The notes beneath the pieces are model-generated. The model did no database searches. It saw only the letters and a list, made by a program, of their open reading frames with translations, and had not been told where the DNA came from. From Ptychodera flava (Eukaryota > Hemichordata > Enteropneusta > Ptychoderidae), in assembly GCF_041260155.1 (NCBI RefSeq), contig NC_091933.1:21805599-21869598 (forward strand): DNA of 64,000 nucleotides. Direction: 5' to 3'. The position numbers and the translations under genes are program-made. This document shows positions 13,529 through 25,874 of this stretch, piece after piece (the first letter of the stretch is position 1; each line of letters begins with the position of its first letter).

Positions 13529-14561
13529 TTCGAGCTCTGTTGACCAGACATTAAGACAGTAGGGCGATTTTCTCGTGGAGCAAAGAAGGGACGTATCCTT
13601 GACAGCAGTTTACATGTCGGTTTGTTTAACCCGTTGAGTGCTGTAATTTTTCAGAACAAAAGTTTTGTGAAACATTATACAATTTTTTATGAATTTGATA
13701 ATTTTGGACCAAATGGACATCACAGTTCTTTAGCTACAATTTTCTATCGAAATTTTGTCAAAAATCTGGACAAAACTGACTGGGGTATATTTTATAAGGG
13801 GGACAAAACTTGACTTTGGCGCCCAAAGGGTTAAATGTCCAGGTGTACTATGCTTGATCATTTCGTTGTGAGATAGTCTTAGATCGAATAACGCATTTCG
13901 ACATACACGAGAAATGGACATCTTTAGCCAATTTAATGTCATATAGTGATTCTTTCGAAAATTAAATGCGCTCTTTTGCAAGGAATGCTATTCAATTTGT
14001 AAAGCACGACGTCTTGACTTAAATGGTGTCAAGTAACACTATATCGATAGAGTGTAAATTAATGAAACAGATTACTCGAGCGAACATTTAATTCAACGAT
14101 CGATCATACTTTTAAAGACTTTTGTTATGGTAGCAGCACACATATTTCTAGACCTAACTGTTAATGACAAAACGATTACAAAAGAACGCTACAGTTTGCA
14201 GATAGCGAAGCCGAGACATTGTCTTATTACACGTAAACTGGACCTCATGGACAGAACGGACTGGATTCGTGGACCGGACTCGCGCAGTTCGGACATATCT
14301 AACCTATTTCTAGATCTTAAACATATTTTCGACCTGCAAAAAGAATTTGATTTTGCTGATCAAAATTGTTTTGGGCTTTTGATTTAAATGCGGGCACTGT
14401 GAGCAGCTCAACAGGTTGTGATTCAAGATCTCCAAGTGTCTAATTTCCCCCATGAATGCTACAGCTTATTCTACATGATCTCCTCATACATACATATTAT
14501 ATACATACATGCATGCATGAATGTACGCTTTTAAATTTATAGTAATTTTGGAAGGCTTCTC
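13529..14561. other. No gene seen
   Basis: Intergenic sequence between the exon 4 relic and copy B. Reading frames at 13622-13981 and 14127-14387 have no recognisable features. Confidence 0.4.
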
Positions 14562-14646
14562 ATGTGAATAGCTCCTTAAAATCCACCTTGTTGACGTCAT
14601 TGTGAATAGCTCCTTGCACAAAAAATCCACCTTGTTGACGTCATTG
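14562..14646. repeat. Short tandem duplication carrying two CRE-like sites
   Basis: A block of about 45 bp (GTGAATAGCTCCTT, then AATCCACCTTGTTGACGTCA) occurs twice in tandem, just 3' of the copy B stop codon. Each copy ends with the CREB/ATF-type palindrome TGACGTCA. Confidence 0.8.
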
Positions 14647-14655
14647 AAGTTGTGA

Positions 14656-17600
14656 TCACATTTCTGATTGCTCAGTGTTTCTTTGACTTTGTGTGGAATC
14701 CAATTTTGCTCTTCTCTCCAAGGCCAGCGATCCAACAATTAGCAGTAAACCACTGCAGACTCCAATGCTACCGGCGAGTAAGTAAGTGGCTGTGTACTTT
14801 CCCGTGTAGTCACGAAGGTAACCTTTGAGGGGAGATAACGATAAAAGGTTAGAAGTATTGACAGCAGGTGTGTGTAACATAAGATTTGACATCGTATAGA
14901 ATGTAGTAAGGACAATGTTAGGGGATGTTATCCGCTCTCACTGATCCGCTGACCAATCTTAATTGATATGTGAACACTGGGTCCGATAACAACGTTCGGA
15001 ATCTACTTCTTATCGTTAAACTGTTTATTAAGCTTATCAGTGGCAAATTCTTTATACAGCACTCCGTTAGAAAGTGTCACGCTATACTCGTGCCACCACC
15101 ATCTTTGGCAGTTTGAGACGCATTCATTAATAAGTCGGTCAAGGAGTAGCAACTGACCTTTGTTTGATTACAAACTGACATCATGTGGCAAAACATGAAA
15201 GCATTCGTACCAGCATGCTGTATTCTGCTGGAAAACACAACGGTGATAGGGCAAACACAATCACGAGTACTTAACTATGCAGATTTGTTCTCTTAATTGA
15301 CACCATAAGAGTTTACATCATCTCACTTAGAAATCGAGAGATCTCGCAAATGTGTTTCAGAAATGTTCGGTTCGGTTGGTGGCTGTAGGACGCAGTGACA
15401 GCGGACTTTAATTTTATTCTCAATTATCTTTTGATATTTCAATTTTTCTACAAGCAAATGTTTATGTTCCTATGTCGAATGGCTCTTGTGACTTACTGCA
15501 TAACGTATGATTGTTTATGAGTGAGAGCGCAAAAGACACTGAATAGCGAAGATGTTGCAGTGATTGCTTCCATAAAAAAGTTTCTTGTGATTCACAACTT
15601 TACCAACTTGGAAAAGCACAAGCAGAAATACGACGCAGAATTGAAAACAAAGCCTTTCAATCTTAGTAGCGGGATAAGAGCTTCGAATATAAAATGTTTA
15701 CCTCCTAGTGGTGTTACAGTAAGTTGTGTGAAACCACCGAAGAATAGGCACAAGCCAACAGCAGAAGTGTACCGTTTTAAACCAACTACTTGTCTTAATG
15801 CTGTGAGAGACTGCGATGATGTAAGAGCCCTGAAGAATCCGAGCATGATGTTGAGGATGGCGAACGAAGTCGTTGAGGATGAAACAATCTCAAGATATGC
15901 GAATATGCCAAAAAGTATGCAGGCTATCCCAAGAGGCCGTATCACTGTTCCTAGACGAACGAAAAGCACGCCGCCAATTGGTCCAGAAGCAATACCACCC
16001 ACACCGTACAACGAAACCAACACTGCGACATGTTGTCCCTGTAAGCCTTTGCTATACATAAGTGGTGCGAGATATGTGGTTGCCAATATATGTGCACATG
16101 TCATCAATACGAATCCTATCACGAACGTTACAAACAAGGGTTCACTGGTAAAAAGGGAACAGTCGAACACCTCACGTATCAAGTCAATAAATCCACAACG
16201 ACCTGGCGATGGCGTGAGTGGTTTACGTGTTGTGTCGTCCCCTGAAGCATGTTCACCATTGACAAACGATCTATTCTGGTCTTCAAAATTTCTTTCGCAG
16301 GACTGGCTTTTTCCTGGTCTTGGCAACCTGAAAAATGAGGCTCCAACACATATATTTGCATACAGGGCAGCAAAGACGAGGAGTGTACCCCTCCAGCCAT
16401 AATTCTCAAGACAATACTGAATTACTAGCGGCGTCACTATAGATCCAAAGCCGACAGCGGTCATGGCTAGTCCGTTCGCGAGTGCATGTCGTTTCTTGAA
16501 ATAGTATGCCATAAAGGTCCAGAAGCAATACCACCGCTAATGAAGATGCTGCTAATGAAGATGCCAGCCCTAGGGATACAAGTTTAAGCATCAAAAGCAT
16601 TGAGAAATGTTTTGTAAGCCTACGATTCTTTCTTTTTAAGCCAACGTTATACAACGATGATAAATGATCCTTTCATAGAGAGTTTGTAATTCACCACCAC
16701 CACAACCACCACCAACACCGTACCACCATCACCACCACCACAACCACCACCATCATCATCATCATCATCATCATCTTGGCCATCACCTTGATCATCATCA
16801 TTTTCTATTAATATCAACAAATTACAGTACCACGGGGTAGACGTATGTTTCACTTTTGAAATGACGTCTTCATAAAAGTTACGCGAAATTACAGAAAAGG
16901 AGTTGTAAAAACGAGCATGTACACTCACCAGTGATGACACCGACGGTCAAGATGAGCTGCCAGATGTTGCTGGAAAACGAAGCCAGAACTAACGAGGCGA
17001 ATGACAGAGCTCCACCAACAAAACAGAGACGTCGATGACCAAACCTCTTGCACAGAACGGCTGCCACTGGACCTTACAAATGTGCGGCAAGATAATTCAC
17101 ATCACGTTCAATACCGTTAATATACCTCAAAAATTATAAGTCAAATGTTAACATGTAAATATGATGTATGTGGAACTGGTACAACATACTTTAAATCTTT
17201 GACAGAAGGTAAATTTTTAAGTTCTTGTCACCAAGTTTTGAGGTAATCTTGCCGCACCATTTGCATCGACAACTTGTCAAAAAACATTTTTTTTGCCTAC
17301 TTGGTGTTCATATGAACGCTCAGAAACAGTAAATGTTGATGACTCATATGCACTTGTTTACGCACATGTTCATTTATTTGTACAGTCTACCTACTGATTG
17401 GATTGCAATCCAGTATGCAAGTGTCATGCCATGAACCACAGACTTAACTATAAGGTAACGTTCTATAAATTGCTGATCTAGCAAACGGGTGTAAAATGAC
17501 TATGGCCCTGTCTTTATGACAGAGGACAGCTAATTTGCACATCTTTGAATCATAATTACGCCATTCTCACGGTCATTCAAATAATCAATCAGCCATCTAG

Positions 17601-18256
17601 AATACACGCATAAGCGTTACGGTCATCCTTGCAAGTGAAATTAAACTCTAAATTAATTAATAAGGAATACTCATCTTAGTCCACAGCCCAATTGATATTA
17701 TGCCCGAAATCAATTGCATGTAGAAAATTGTCATTCGAATTCAGTCGGTTGCGGACAATTCACTCTGCGAAACTCTTCGATCTCTGATCATCGTGATCGC
17801 AAACTTTGGACAATAATGAGTGTCCTGGTGGACGTATTCTGCTCACGATTCATCGTTCTAACGGAATATATTTGTCGTTTGCTCTCCTCATTGAATTCAT
17901 ATACAGTAACTCTATCTGTGCATATGTATTTTATGTTTACATCATTTTCCCGTAGAATGGTGCAAGCTACTAATAATTAATAGGTTTATCACTGGAGACA
18001 TGTATGAAACTATAATATAGTGCAACCTACCTGCTGCCATCACCAAGCCTATATACACCAAAGCGATCCACGATACTGTGCCGGCGTCCGAATCAAAGTA
18101 ATCGACAAATGCCACTAATAGAAGACCCATGGCAGCTCCCGAACCACGCAGTATAAACACGACCAAGAAAACCCCCAGTACAACAAACCAACCATAGCCA
18201 CCTTCGGGTACCTTTTCAGTGTTCCCCTCACTTTGGTTTGACCGCGTGTCTTTCAT
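14656..18256 (-). pseudogene. MCT copy B: SLC16-like transporter with a damaged exon 3 start
   Basis: Four exons: exon 1 18256-18031 (M-K-D-T start, P-E-G-G-Y-G-W in TM1), exon 2 17072-16929 (144 nt; F-G-H-R-R between TM2 and TM3), exon 3 16569-15702 (TM5 motif Y-F-K-K-R-H-A-L-A-N-G through TM11), exon 4 14822-14656. Donors and acceptors are canonical and all introns are phase 1. Near the start of exon 3 the 18 nt expected between L-A-S-S-L-A and the TM5 motif are replaced by 34 nt: a 14-nt local duplication plus 20 nt identical to 15983-16002 of the same exon. This shifts the frame and puts a stop in the alternative acceptor path. The rest of exon 3 and exon 4 is open for about 325 codons, so damage is recent, or a shortened TM5-12 protein might be made from an internal Met at 16512. 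Upstream Met at 18283 is an alternative start. Substrate cannot be inferred. Confidence 0.8.
16690..16775. repeat. ACC/ATC trinucleotide microsatellite in intron 2 of copy B
   Basis: CACCAC and CATCATCAT runs within intron 2, at the same position as the trinucleotide repeats of copies A and C. Confidence 0.9.
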
Positions 18257-18283
18257 TGTGACGACGTTATTCAGGAATAACAA

Positions 18284-20253
18284 GTGAGCTTACAGTGTCT
18301 TTGCTTGGCCAAGAGAAATCATGCACTTTCACACCATCAATGGAACGTATATACATTGTCCCAAATGAAAGAGTATTTCGAAACAAACGGTAAACAGCTA
18401 AGTACACTGCAGCTGGCCTTTCAACAATTCCTTTGCTCTGTCATCCTATCAATTTTGTGCAACGCCTTCCTTTAAAGTTGAGTTGGTTTTACAATATGTG
18501 AATAAGGACTACCGTACTAAGTTTCACCCTTTGAGCGTAGACGACCCAGATAAGTTCAAAGTTTGCTTCTTATCTGGCGCATACTGCTTTATCCAAGCGT
18601 ATATTTCTTTCTTAATCAAACATTGACAGATTTTATATGGTTTGTTAACCCTAATGGCTTTTACACATTTGCTATATGTACTGATGATAATGCTTTGAAG
18701 AACGTTGTTTACATGATTGTGCTGAATGTACTATTTATTCATGATCACGTTCATACCGAAATACTTATTTCTTCATCGCCTATTTTCATCCTACTTTTTT
18801 ACTGCATGACACTCTGTCAGCATCTGGTGTCCACTGGACGACAGCCTATCAAGCTCCATGATATCAATGTGTTATTTACTGTGTATTAGTAAAGTTCATA
18901 TTGTTCAAAACATCTCTCCAATCTGTACGGATCCGATCTGCTTTTCGAAAATATATAGTATGAGGGGATTTCCTTGTTATTTTAGATGAGAAATATTCCT
19001 TTGAAAAAAACTGTGTCAGCAACGTGCAGCTCCACCTCCATGTGATACATTGAAATTATGATGAAATCTGTATTTTTGTACTTTCGGGGCATTTTTTGCC
19101 ATTTTTGGTCAAAAAAATTGTTTTTCAAAAAAATGACTCATCTGAAAGCTTTAATATTGGGTATGCAGGTGCCTAGGGATTATTTTAATGCGATTTAAAT
19201 TATGATGAAATTTGAATAGTGTATATTGCAGCTATTTTTGCCATTTTTTTGGCAGGCCATCATGAAATGAGCTATCTAAGATTTCAATCTTCATCAAATA
19301 GTTATTCTCTACATAATACAGCGGAGCTCGATTGGCCGTTAGGTCGCTTGTAATTTTTAACAATTTTATTGAGCGAGGTATATGTGACCCATACAAGGGA
19401 CAAAAATAGACAAATCGCGTGTAAGTTTTGAAATGCGAAAACAGAAACTTTTGAATCAAAGGTTTTAAAGAGGATGAGTCAGGTTACCAGAAACACAAAT
19501 TTTGGATTATGCCTTACAAGGCATTCAGTCGAATCAATAATACCATGAAGTACCGAGAGAGGGTATGGTGTTTCTGTAAGGCCTGATCGTTATACTCTAC
19601 CTCGTTATTGACTGAATGGGATCGATGTTCATACGTTAACAGATTGGAGACATGTTTTGAGCAATATGAACTTTAATACCCAATAAATGACACGTTGATA
19701 TCACGCAGCTTGACAAGCTTTCATGGTTCCTTAGACACCCAATGCTGACTGTCTCGTACGGTTTAAAGGTAGGATAAAAAAGGCGATTAAAAACAAGTAT
19801 ATCGGTATGAACGTGATCATGAGTAGCATATCCAGCACAATCATGTAAACAACGTTCTTCAGTGCATTGTCATCGATATCAGCACACTTAGCAAAGGTGT
19901 AAAAGGAGTAGGGTGAGAAAAACCCTCTAAAACCTGTCAATATTTATGAGGAAAGAAATACACGCTTCAAGTCAGAACAAAGAGGCGTAACCTAGATAAG
20001 AAGCAAACTTTGAACTTTTCTGTGTCGTTTAGGGTTAAACATTTGCACAGCAGTCCTTATTTACATATTGTAAACCCCACTCGTTTCAAGAAGGCGTCAC
20101 ACAAAATTGATCGGATCACAGAACAAAGGAATTGCCGAAAGGGCAGCTGCATAGCTATTTCCCCTTTGTTTCGAAATACTCTTTTACCTGGGACAATGTA
20201 CATACGCTTTATTGGAGGAGTGAAAGTTCATAATTTCTTTAGACCTAGCACCG
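18284..20253. repeat. Inverted-duplication axis between copies B and C
   Basis: The region is a degenerate palindrome centred near 19280. For example, the stretch near 18640-18900 is the diverged reverse complement of about 19660-19940; both give L-K-N-V-V-Y-M-I-V-L in opposite frames. 18905-18930 pairs with 19640-19665, and promoter-like sequence near 18350-18450 pairs with about 20090-20210. The symmetry extends into genes B and C. The reading frames here have no known homologue; I treat them as duplicated non-coding DNA holding the two divergent promoters. Short repeats with ATTATGATGAAAT near 19050 and 19200 lie close to the axis. Confidence 0.75.
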
Positions 20254-21020
20254 ATCATAGACCCTCGAGAAAAACTCGAGGGTCTGTATCACCCCTACTT
20301 GTAACAATCAACCCTGTTTGTAACAAAACTTAATTTTCAAAAAAACTTTGCCGTATTAGTTGAAATATTAATAAAATATGCATATTTGTATGTTTGGGGG
20401 CAATTTTCTTTTTTTTCCTTGTCAAAACTCATTTTTCCGAAACTGCTTTTGTTACAAATTGGGTTGATTGTTACAAATAGGGGTGACATGTAAACCCTAT
20501 TTGTAACAATCAACCCTATTTGTAACAAAACCTAACTTGGCCGTATTTGAGGAAATCTTGATGAAATATACATATTTATATGTTTGGGGCAATTTTCTTG
20601 TTTTTTCCTTTTCGAAACTCATTTTTTTCCGAAAATGCTCGCTAGATTAAATTTCGTTGTGCAGGTTCCTAGGGATTAAAAATAAGAAAATTGCCCCAAA
20701 CATATAAATATGTATATGTCATCAAGATTTCATCAAATACGGCCAAGTCTCTTTGAAAATTATGTTTTGTTACAAATAGGGTTGATTGTTACAAATAGGG
20801 TTGACATGTCACCCCTATTTGTAACAATCAACCCAATTTGTAACAAAAGCAGTTCCGGAAAAATGAGTTTTGACAAGGAAAAAAAAAAAAAGAAAATTGC
20901 CCCCAAACATACAAATATGCATATGTTATTAATATTTCAACTAATACGGCAAAGTTTTTTGAAAATTAAGTTTTGTTACAAACAGGGTTGATTGTGACAA
21001 ATAGGGTGATACGGGTCTAT
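20254..21020. mobile_element. Palindromic MITE-like element upstream of copy C
   Basis: Arms about 20286-20640 and 20680-21012 are inverted copies (ends GTATCACCC / GGGTGATAC) containing internal GTTACAAATAGGG repeats. Outermost termini read ATAGACCC at the left and GGGTCTAT at the right. The left tip also carries a small hairpin (ATAGACCCTCGAG, five A, CTCGAGGGTCT). GCACCG flanks it at 20248-20253 and 21021-21026 as a target duplication. Copy B has a single uninterrupted site at the equivalent place, which confirms insertion. No coding capacity. It lies 42 bp upstream of the copy C start codon. A related tip, ATAGACCCTCGAG, occurs near 23476. Confidence 0.85.
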
Positions 21021-22607
21021 GCACCGACACTGTACTTGTTATTCCTGAATAAAGTCGTCAAAATGAAAGACTCGCAGTCAAACCAACTTGAGGGGAACGC
21101 TGAAAAGATACCCGAAGGTGGCTATGGTTGGTTTGTCGTCCTCGGGGTTTTCTTGATCGTGTTTGTACTCCGTGGTTTGGCAGTTTCCATGGGTCTTCTG
21201 TTAGTGGCATTTGTCGATTACTTCGATTCGGACGCCGGCACACTGTCGTGGATCACTTCGGTATATATGGGCATGCTACTGGCCTTAGGTGGGTTCCAAC
21301 ATACTTTCTTAAGACATGTCTCCAGTGATAAATCTATTATCAATGCTTAGCTTATATCAGCTTTTACCATTATGCAGAAAAAAGTGAAGCAAACATACTG
21401 CATCTGCACCGGAAGGACATTGAAATTCTATGGGGGCGAGAGACAAAGTCATGCAGGAAAATCGGTTCTCCGTCAGTAGAATACGCCCACCAGGACACTG
21501 ATTTTTGCCCGAAGTTTGCTATCACGATGATCAGAGATCGAACAGTTTCGCAGAGTGAATTGTCCACAACCGACTGAATTCGAATGACCTTTTCTACGTG
21601 CAATGGATTTCGGACAGAATATCAATGGGGCTGTTAACCTCGATGTGTATTCCTTATAAAATAGAGCTTCCTTTAACTCGCAACGAGGACCGTAACACTT
21701 AAGCATGTATTCTAGGTAGCAGATTGCTTCTTAGACTAGCCATGATAACAACTTAATTTTTATTATGATTCAAAGGTGTGCAAATTAGCTGTCCCATGCC
21801 GTAAAGACAGGATCATAATCATTTTACACCGGGTGGTTTGCCAGATCAGCAATTAATAGAACACATTACCTTCTGTGATTCATGGCATCTCACCAGTATA
21901 CTCGATTACAATCAATAGGCAGACTGTAAAAAATCAAATGACATGTACCTTAAGATACAAGTCATTTACTGTTTCTGAGCTTTTTATATATATATCAACA
22001 TCACATAGGCATGACGGAACGATTTTCACAAGTTGTCAATGAAATGGTGAGGCAAGACAACCTCGATACTTCGTGACAAAGACCACAAAATATTTGCATC
22101 CCGCTAAAAACTGGCATGCATTATAATTAATCAAAAATATTAAGGAGTCTAAACGGTTTTGATTGTGATGTGAACCATCTTGCCCAATCTGTTGAGGGAA
22201 GTACAGCAGGAGATAAACTACCGATTCATTTCTTCATCGGATTTTAATCAGATTGCATCTTGCTGCACGTTTGTTAGGTCCGGTTACAGCCATGATATGC
22301 AAGAGGTTTGGTCATCGACGGGTCTCTTTCGTGGGCGGAGCTCTTTCTTTCGCTTCGTTAGTTCTGTCTTCGTTTTTCAGCAACATCTGGCAGCTCATCT
22401 TGACCATAGGTGTCGTCAATGGTTAGTATACATGCCCGTTTCCAGCTTTCCTGATATGTAATTTCACGTAAGTTTGAAAAGTAAACGGTGTTCCAAACAA
22501 AAGTTATTCACTGTGAATTTACCACAACCCTGTGGTACTGTAATTCGTTGATTATAAAAAAACGATAATGGTCACGGTGATGGCCAAGATTATGATTATG
22601 CTGCTGA

Positions 22608-22690
22608 TGCTGATGATGATGATGATAATAATAATAATATAATAATAATAATAATAATAATAATTAATATAAGTATTATATAGAAATAAT
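22608..22690. repeat. ATG/AAT trinucleotide microsatellite in intron 2 of copy C
   Basis: GATGATGAT followed by AATAATAAT runs, in the same intron as the trinucleotide repeats of copies A and B. Confidence 0.9.
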
Positions 22691-22724
22691 AACGCGAATA
22701 ATAATAGGTTCAATTTCCGTGAAA

Positions 22725-23460
22725 TTTTCACCATAAGGGTATTTTGGGTCGAAAAGACCAAATATGATATCGATTTCACTGCCCCATGTTTCCATGGTAA
22801 CCATTTTAGGGGTTGAAAATTTCAGTTTTTCTAATATCCCATGAAAAGTTACTTTGATTGATATGAAAATTATCTAGTGGGGGGGTTCGGGTCAGAGAAC
22901 ACAAAAACCAGACTTATTTTAATGTTTCGAGTTGCCATGGTAATATTTTGGGATTGAAAATGTTACTTTTTCCCATATTCCTATTAAAGAACGATTGATT
23001 GACGTAAAAATTTGATCATAAGGGTTTTCTGGTTTGCACACCAAAAAATATCACACTCATTTTAATGTGAGATGTTTCCATGGCAACCATTCAGGAGTAA
23101 ACATTACCAGTTTTTTAAGATTTCACCTAAAATCCAGTAATCAACAGAATGTGTTATATCAAAGGGATATTTTGGGTTAGAAAGACCAAATATCCAGTGT
23201 AAAAATCCAGTAATCAATAGAAATATTATACCAAAGGCTTATTTTGGGTTAGAAAGACAAAATATGATATCAATTTTTACTGCCCTGTGTTTCCATAGTA
23301 ACCTATTTGCGTTTTAAAATTTCAATTTTTTTTCCAAATTCAATAAAAATATAATCCAAGTTACTATACAAATGCTCTCCTAAGTGTATTTATCACAGCA
23401 TGAACTCCATGTTCATTTTTGTTTTTATGTTGCCTTGGTAACCATTTGGAACCACAGGTT
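22725..23460. repeat. Diverged tandem array with X-box-like palindromes
   Basis: Five related blocks carry G-T-T-x-C-C-A-T-x-G-x-A-A-C-type sequences at 22788, 22931, 23074, 23289 and 23429. The first three are exactly 143 bp apart; later spacings are 215 and 140. Other shared text includes TTTTGGGTYRGAAAGACAAA and TGAAAATTTCAGTTTTT. The palindromes resemble RFX-factor X-boxes; the fifth, GTTGCCTTGGTAAC, fits the consensus fully. Confidence 0.75.
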
Positions 23461-25429
23461 TTTTTTTAAAACCATAGACCCTCGAGAGGATCTATGCTAA
23501 AACATAATTCACTGTTTTTTATTTATTTAATGGATTTCTAAGTAACAACTAAGAAATTTATTCTATAATAATAATAATTGTAATTTCTTTGCCTTCATTC
23601 TAGGATGAATAGTAAACATAATGTATATTAGGGGCCATTCTGGTCAAAATTATATTTTCCGTTAATTTTAGTGTGTTAGAATTAATTTTATATAGACCAG
23701 AAATAATTTTTGAAGTATTTTTTATTTTGTTTAATGCAGTCACCCCAAATAGGCTAAGTGTTATATAGTACAGTACTAACTCATTATGCATCGAATTATG
23801 TTTATGCCTTCAAATTAATTTTATGTGCTTAAAATTAATTCTACTAGTATCTCAATTAATTTATGAACCCGATTCCCTTATCACCCAGTGTACCATTATT
23901 TATCACAGGCAGTTACAGTAGCGCACAGTTTTTTTATTTAAAACATAATTCACTGGTGCTTATTTATTTTATATATTATAATGAACAACGTATTAATATT
24001 CATGTTATAATAATTTATTTTGATTTCTTTGCCTCATTCCAGGAAGAATAATGAAGACAAATTATTTCTGATTGTTTAACTAAAGTAAAATTATGACCAT
24101 GTAGTGGTGCATTATTTTTTGTGTGACCTGGCCTGGCCATAAACTTTATGATTAGCTAGATCTCCCCTTTCCATGGTAGCAACGGCTAAATTTGAACATG
24201 GTGCCTGTATACCTTTAAACATTCTTTTAAACCCAGCAGGCCAAGACAAGGGGGAAATATTACAAGTTAAATGTTTCATGTTTAATACTGCCCAGGGCTC
24301 GAAATTAACTTTTTTCCCTGGTAGTCCACTTGGGCTACCATTTTCTGAAGTTTGTAGCCCAGTGACAGTGGATTGTAGCCCATGCATATTTTAGATCAGG
24401 GGTATTTTTTCGTTAACCAGACAAAAAAAAAGGCTATTTTTCAAGATTCTGCCTATGAAGTGAATTTTCTAGTCTTTTGATGTGTATACTTGCACACCTT
24501 TAATACCCAAGGAAACAGGTATAATGGACGACAGTGGGACTCCAAAGTTTTGTGACCCATTAACAACCCGTTCAACCCTCAGAGTTGTATGCAAATTTTA
24601 AAAGTCGCCATGACAACCTGGCAACAACATGGCCTTTTCAGCACTAAGACATAGTGTAGCAGGGATACAAATAGGCCATGGCCCTTCTGTCAGGAGGAGG
24701 CATAATTTCTTTGTCATTGTGATTGATACATTATTATCAAAATGCTAAGAGAATGCGTTTTTATTGGCCATCGTTTCCTGTGTCTGTCATTCAAGTATGC
24801 CAGTTCAGATATTGAAACTTTGTTGCAAAGTTCCATGGCACGGCCGGTTGTCTTCGTAATTTCCAGAACAAAGTCATATTATGGCAAATTTTTGTGCCCA
24901 GCCTGGTTTGACTGCATTTATCTAGCTCGTCTCAAAGTGACGGACGCATCTTTCAACCTTTCAGCTTGGTGAGATACGCATTTATTGATTCGCCAAAGGC
25001 CTGTGGATTCGCATATTTTTGCACAAGTGCTACATGGACATAGGAAAAGTTCGACTCACCCTAGCCCTCTCGATTGTTGAATAAAACCACGGTCCATGAG
25101 TTCTCGAAAACTGTAGTGTAGCATTCCAAAGTCTGTCATCCTGTTTTTTTCAAAGTTTGGAGAAGGGCAGCATTTCCATCTGAATGATTGAACGACGTGA
25201 AACGCAAAATTCTATCGCATATCTTCCGGCAATATGTACAGTACCGTCGGTAGAAATACTGTATACGCTGCAGTGCTGAGTTACGTAAGCTTATAAGCTT
25301 ATACTCCACAAAATGGCTACAGGCGGCGTGAACTTTCTGAAAGGATTTCCTAAACGTCCTTATTGGTACCTTAGACACTCACATGTGATATCCTGAAAAG
25401 TATTCTCTGCAGTAATTCCAGTTTCTGTC

Positions 25430-25580
25430 AACATTCCAACGACACGATAGCGCGAGATCGGAGACGTTCTAATGTCACGCCACGCACTCCCAATAGCGCG
25501 TGCTCTGGGATTCGCGTCGCGTCTCTGAAGGGCGCGCGCGTGTTCCGACAGAGAAGAACGCGAATCGCAGGGTCTCTGCC
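25430..25580. other. CpG-rich patch within intron 2 of copy C
   Basis: Locally GC-rich sequence with many CpG dinucleotides, including GCGCGCGCG, in otherwise AT-rich DNA. The minus-strand frame at 25641-25360 has no recognisable similarity. It could be a promoter or a captured exon; nothing more can be said. Confidence 0.4.
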
Positions 25581-25812
25581 AGATTACACTGCCAGGGCGA
25601 AACATGCGAAATGCAGAAAAATGTTTATTCTGCAATGCCAATATGACGCTTACGAAGTAAGTCTGAATAAGTTTTCAATTATACAACAGAATGAATCCAT
25701 TGTACATTGATACATTGATACGTTTATGAAAGAATAAGTACAGGATACGGTATGTTAGAGTTGGGGTGGGGTGGGGAATGTTCGTTCGGTGGTCGCAGCA
25801 TAGCAATTTCAC

Positions 25813-25816
<4 letters not shown>

Positions 25817-25871
<55 letters not shown>
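25817..25871. repeat. GA dinucleotide microsatellite
   Basis: Uninterrupted GA run of about 55 bp. Confidence 0.97.

Positions 25872-25874
<3 letters not shown>

Noticed and set aside
15521..16402. 293-codon plus-strand frame
   Set aside because: It is antisense to exon 3 of MCT copy B, which is clearly the real coding strand.
18563..18889. 108-codon plus-strand hydrophobic frame
   Set aside because: A diverged mirror copy exists at 19940-19731. The similarity is explained by the B/C inverted duplication of non-coding DNA rather than by a gene.
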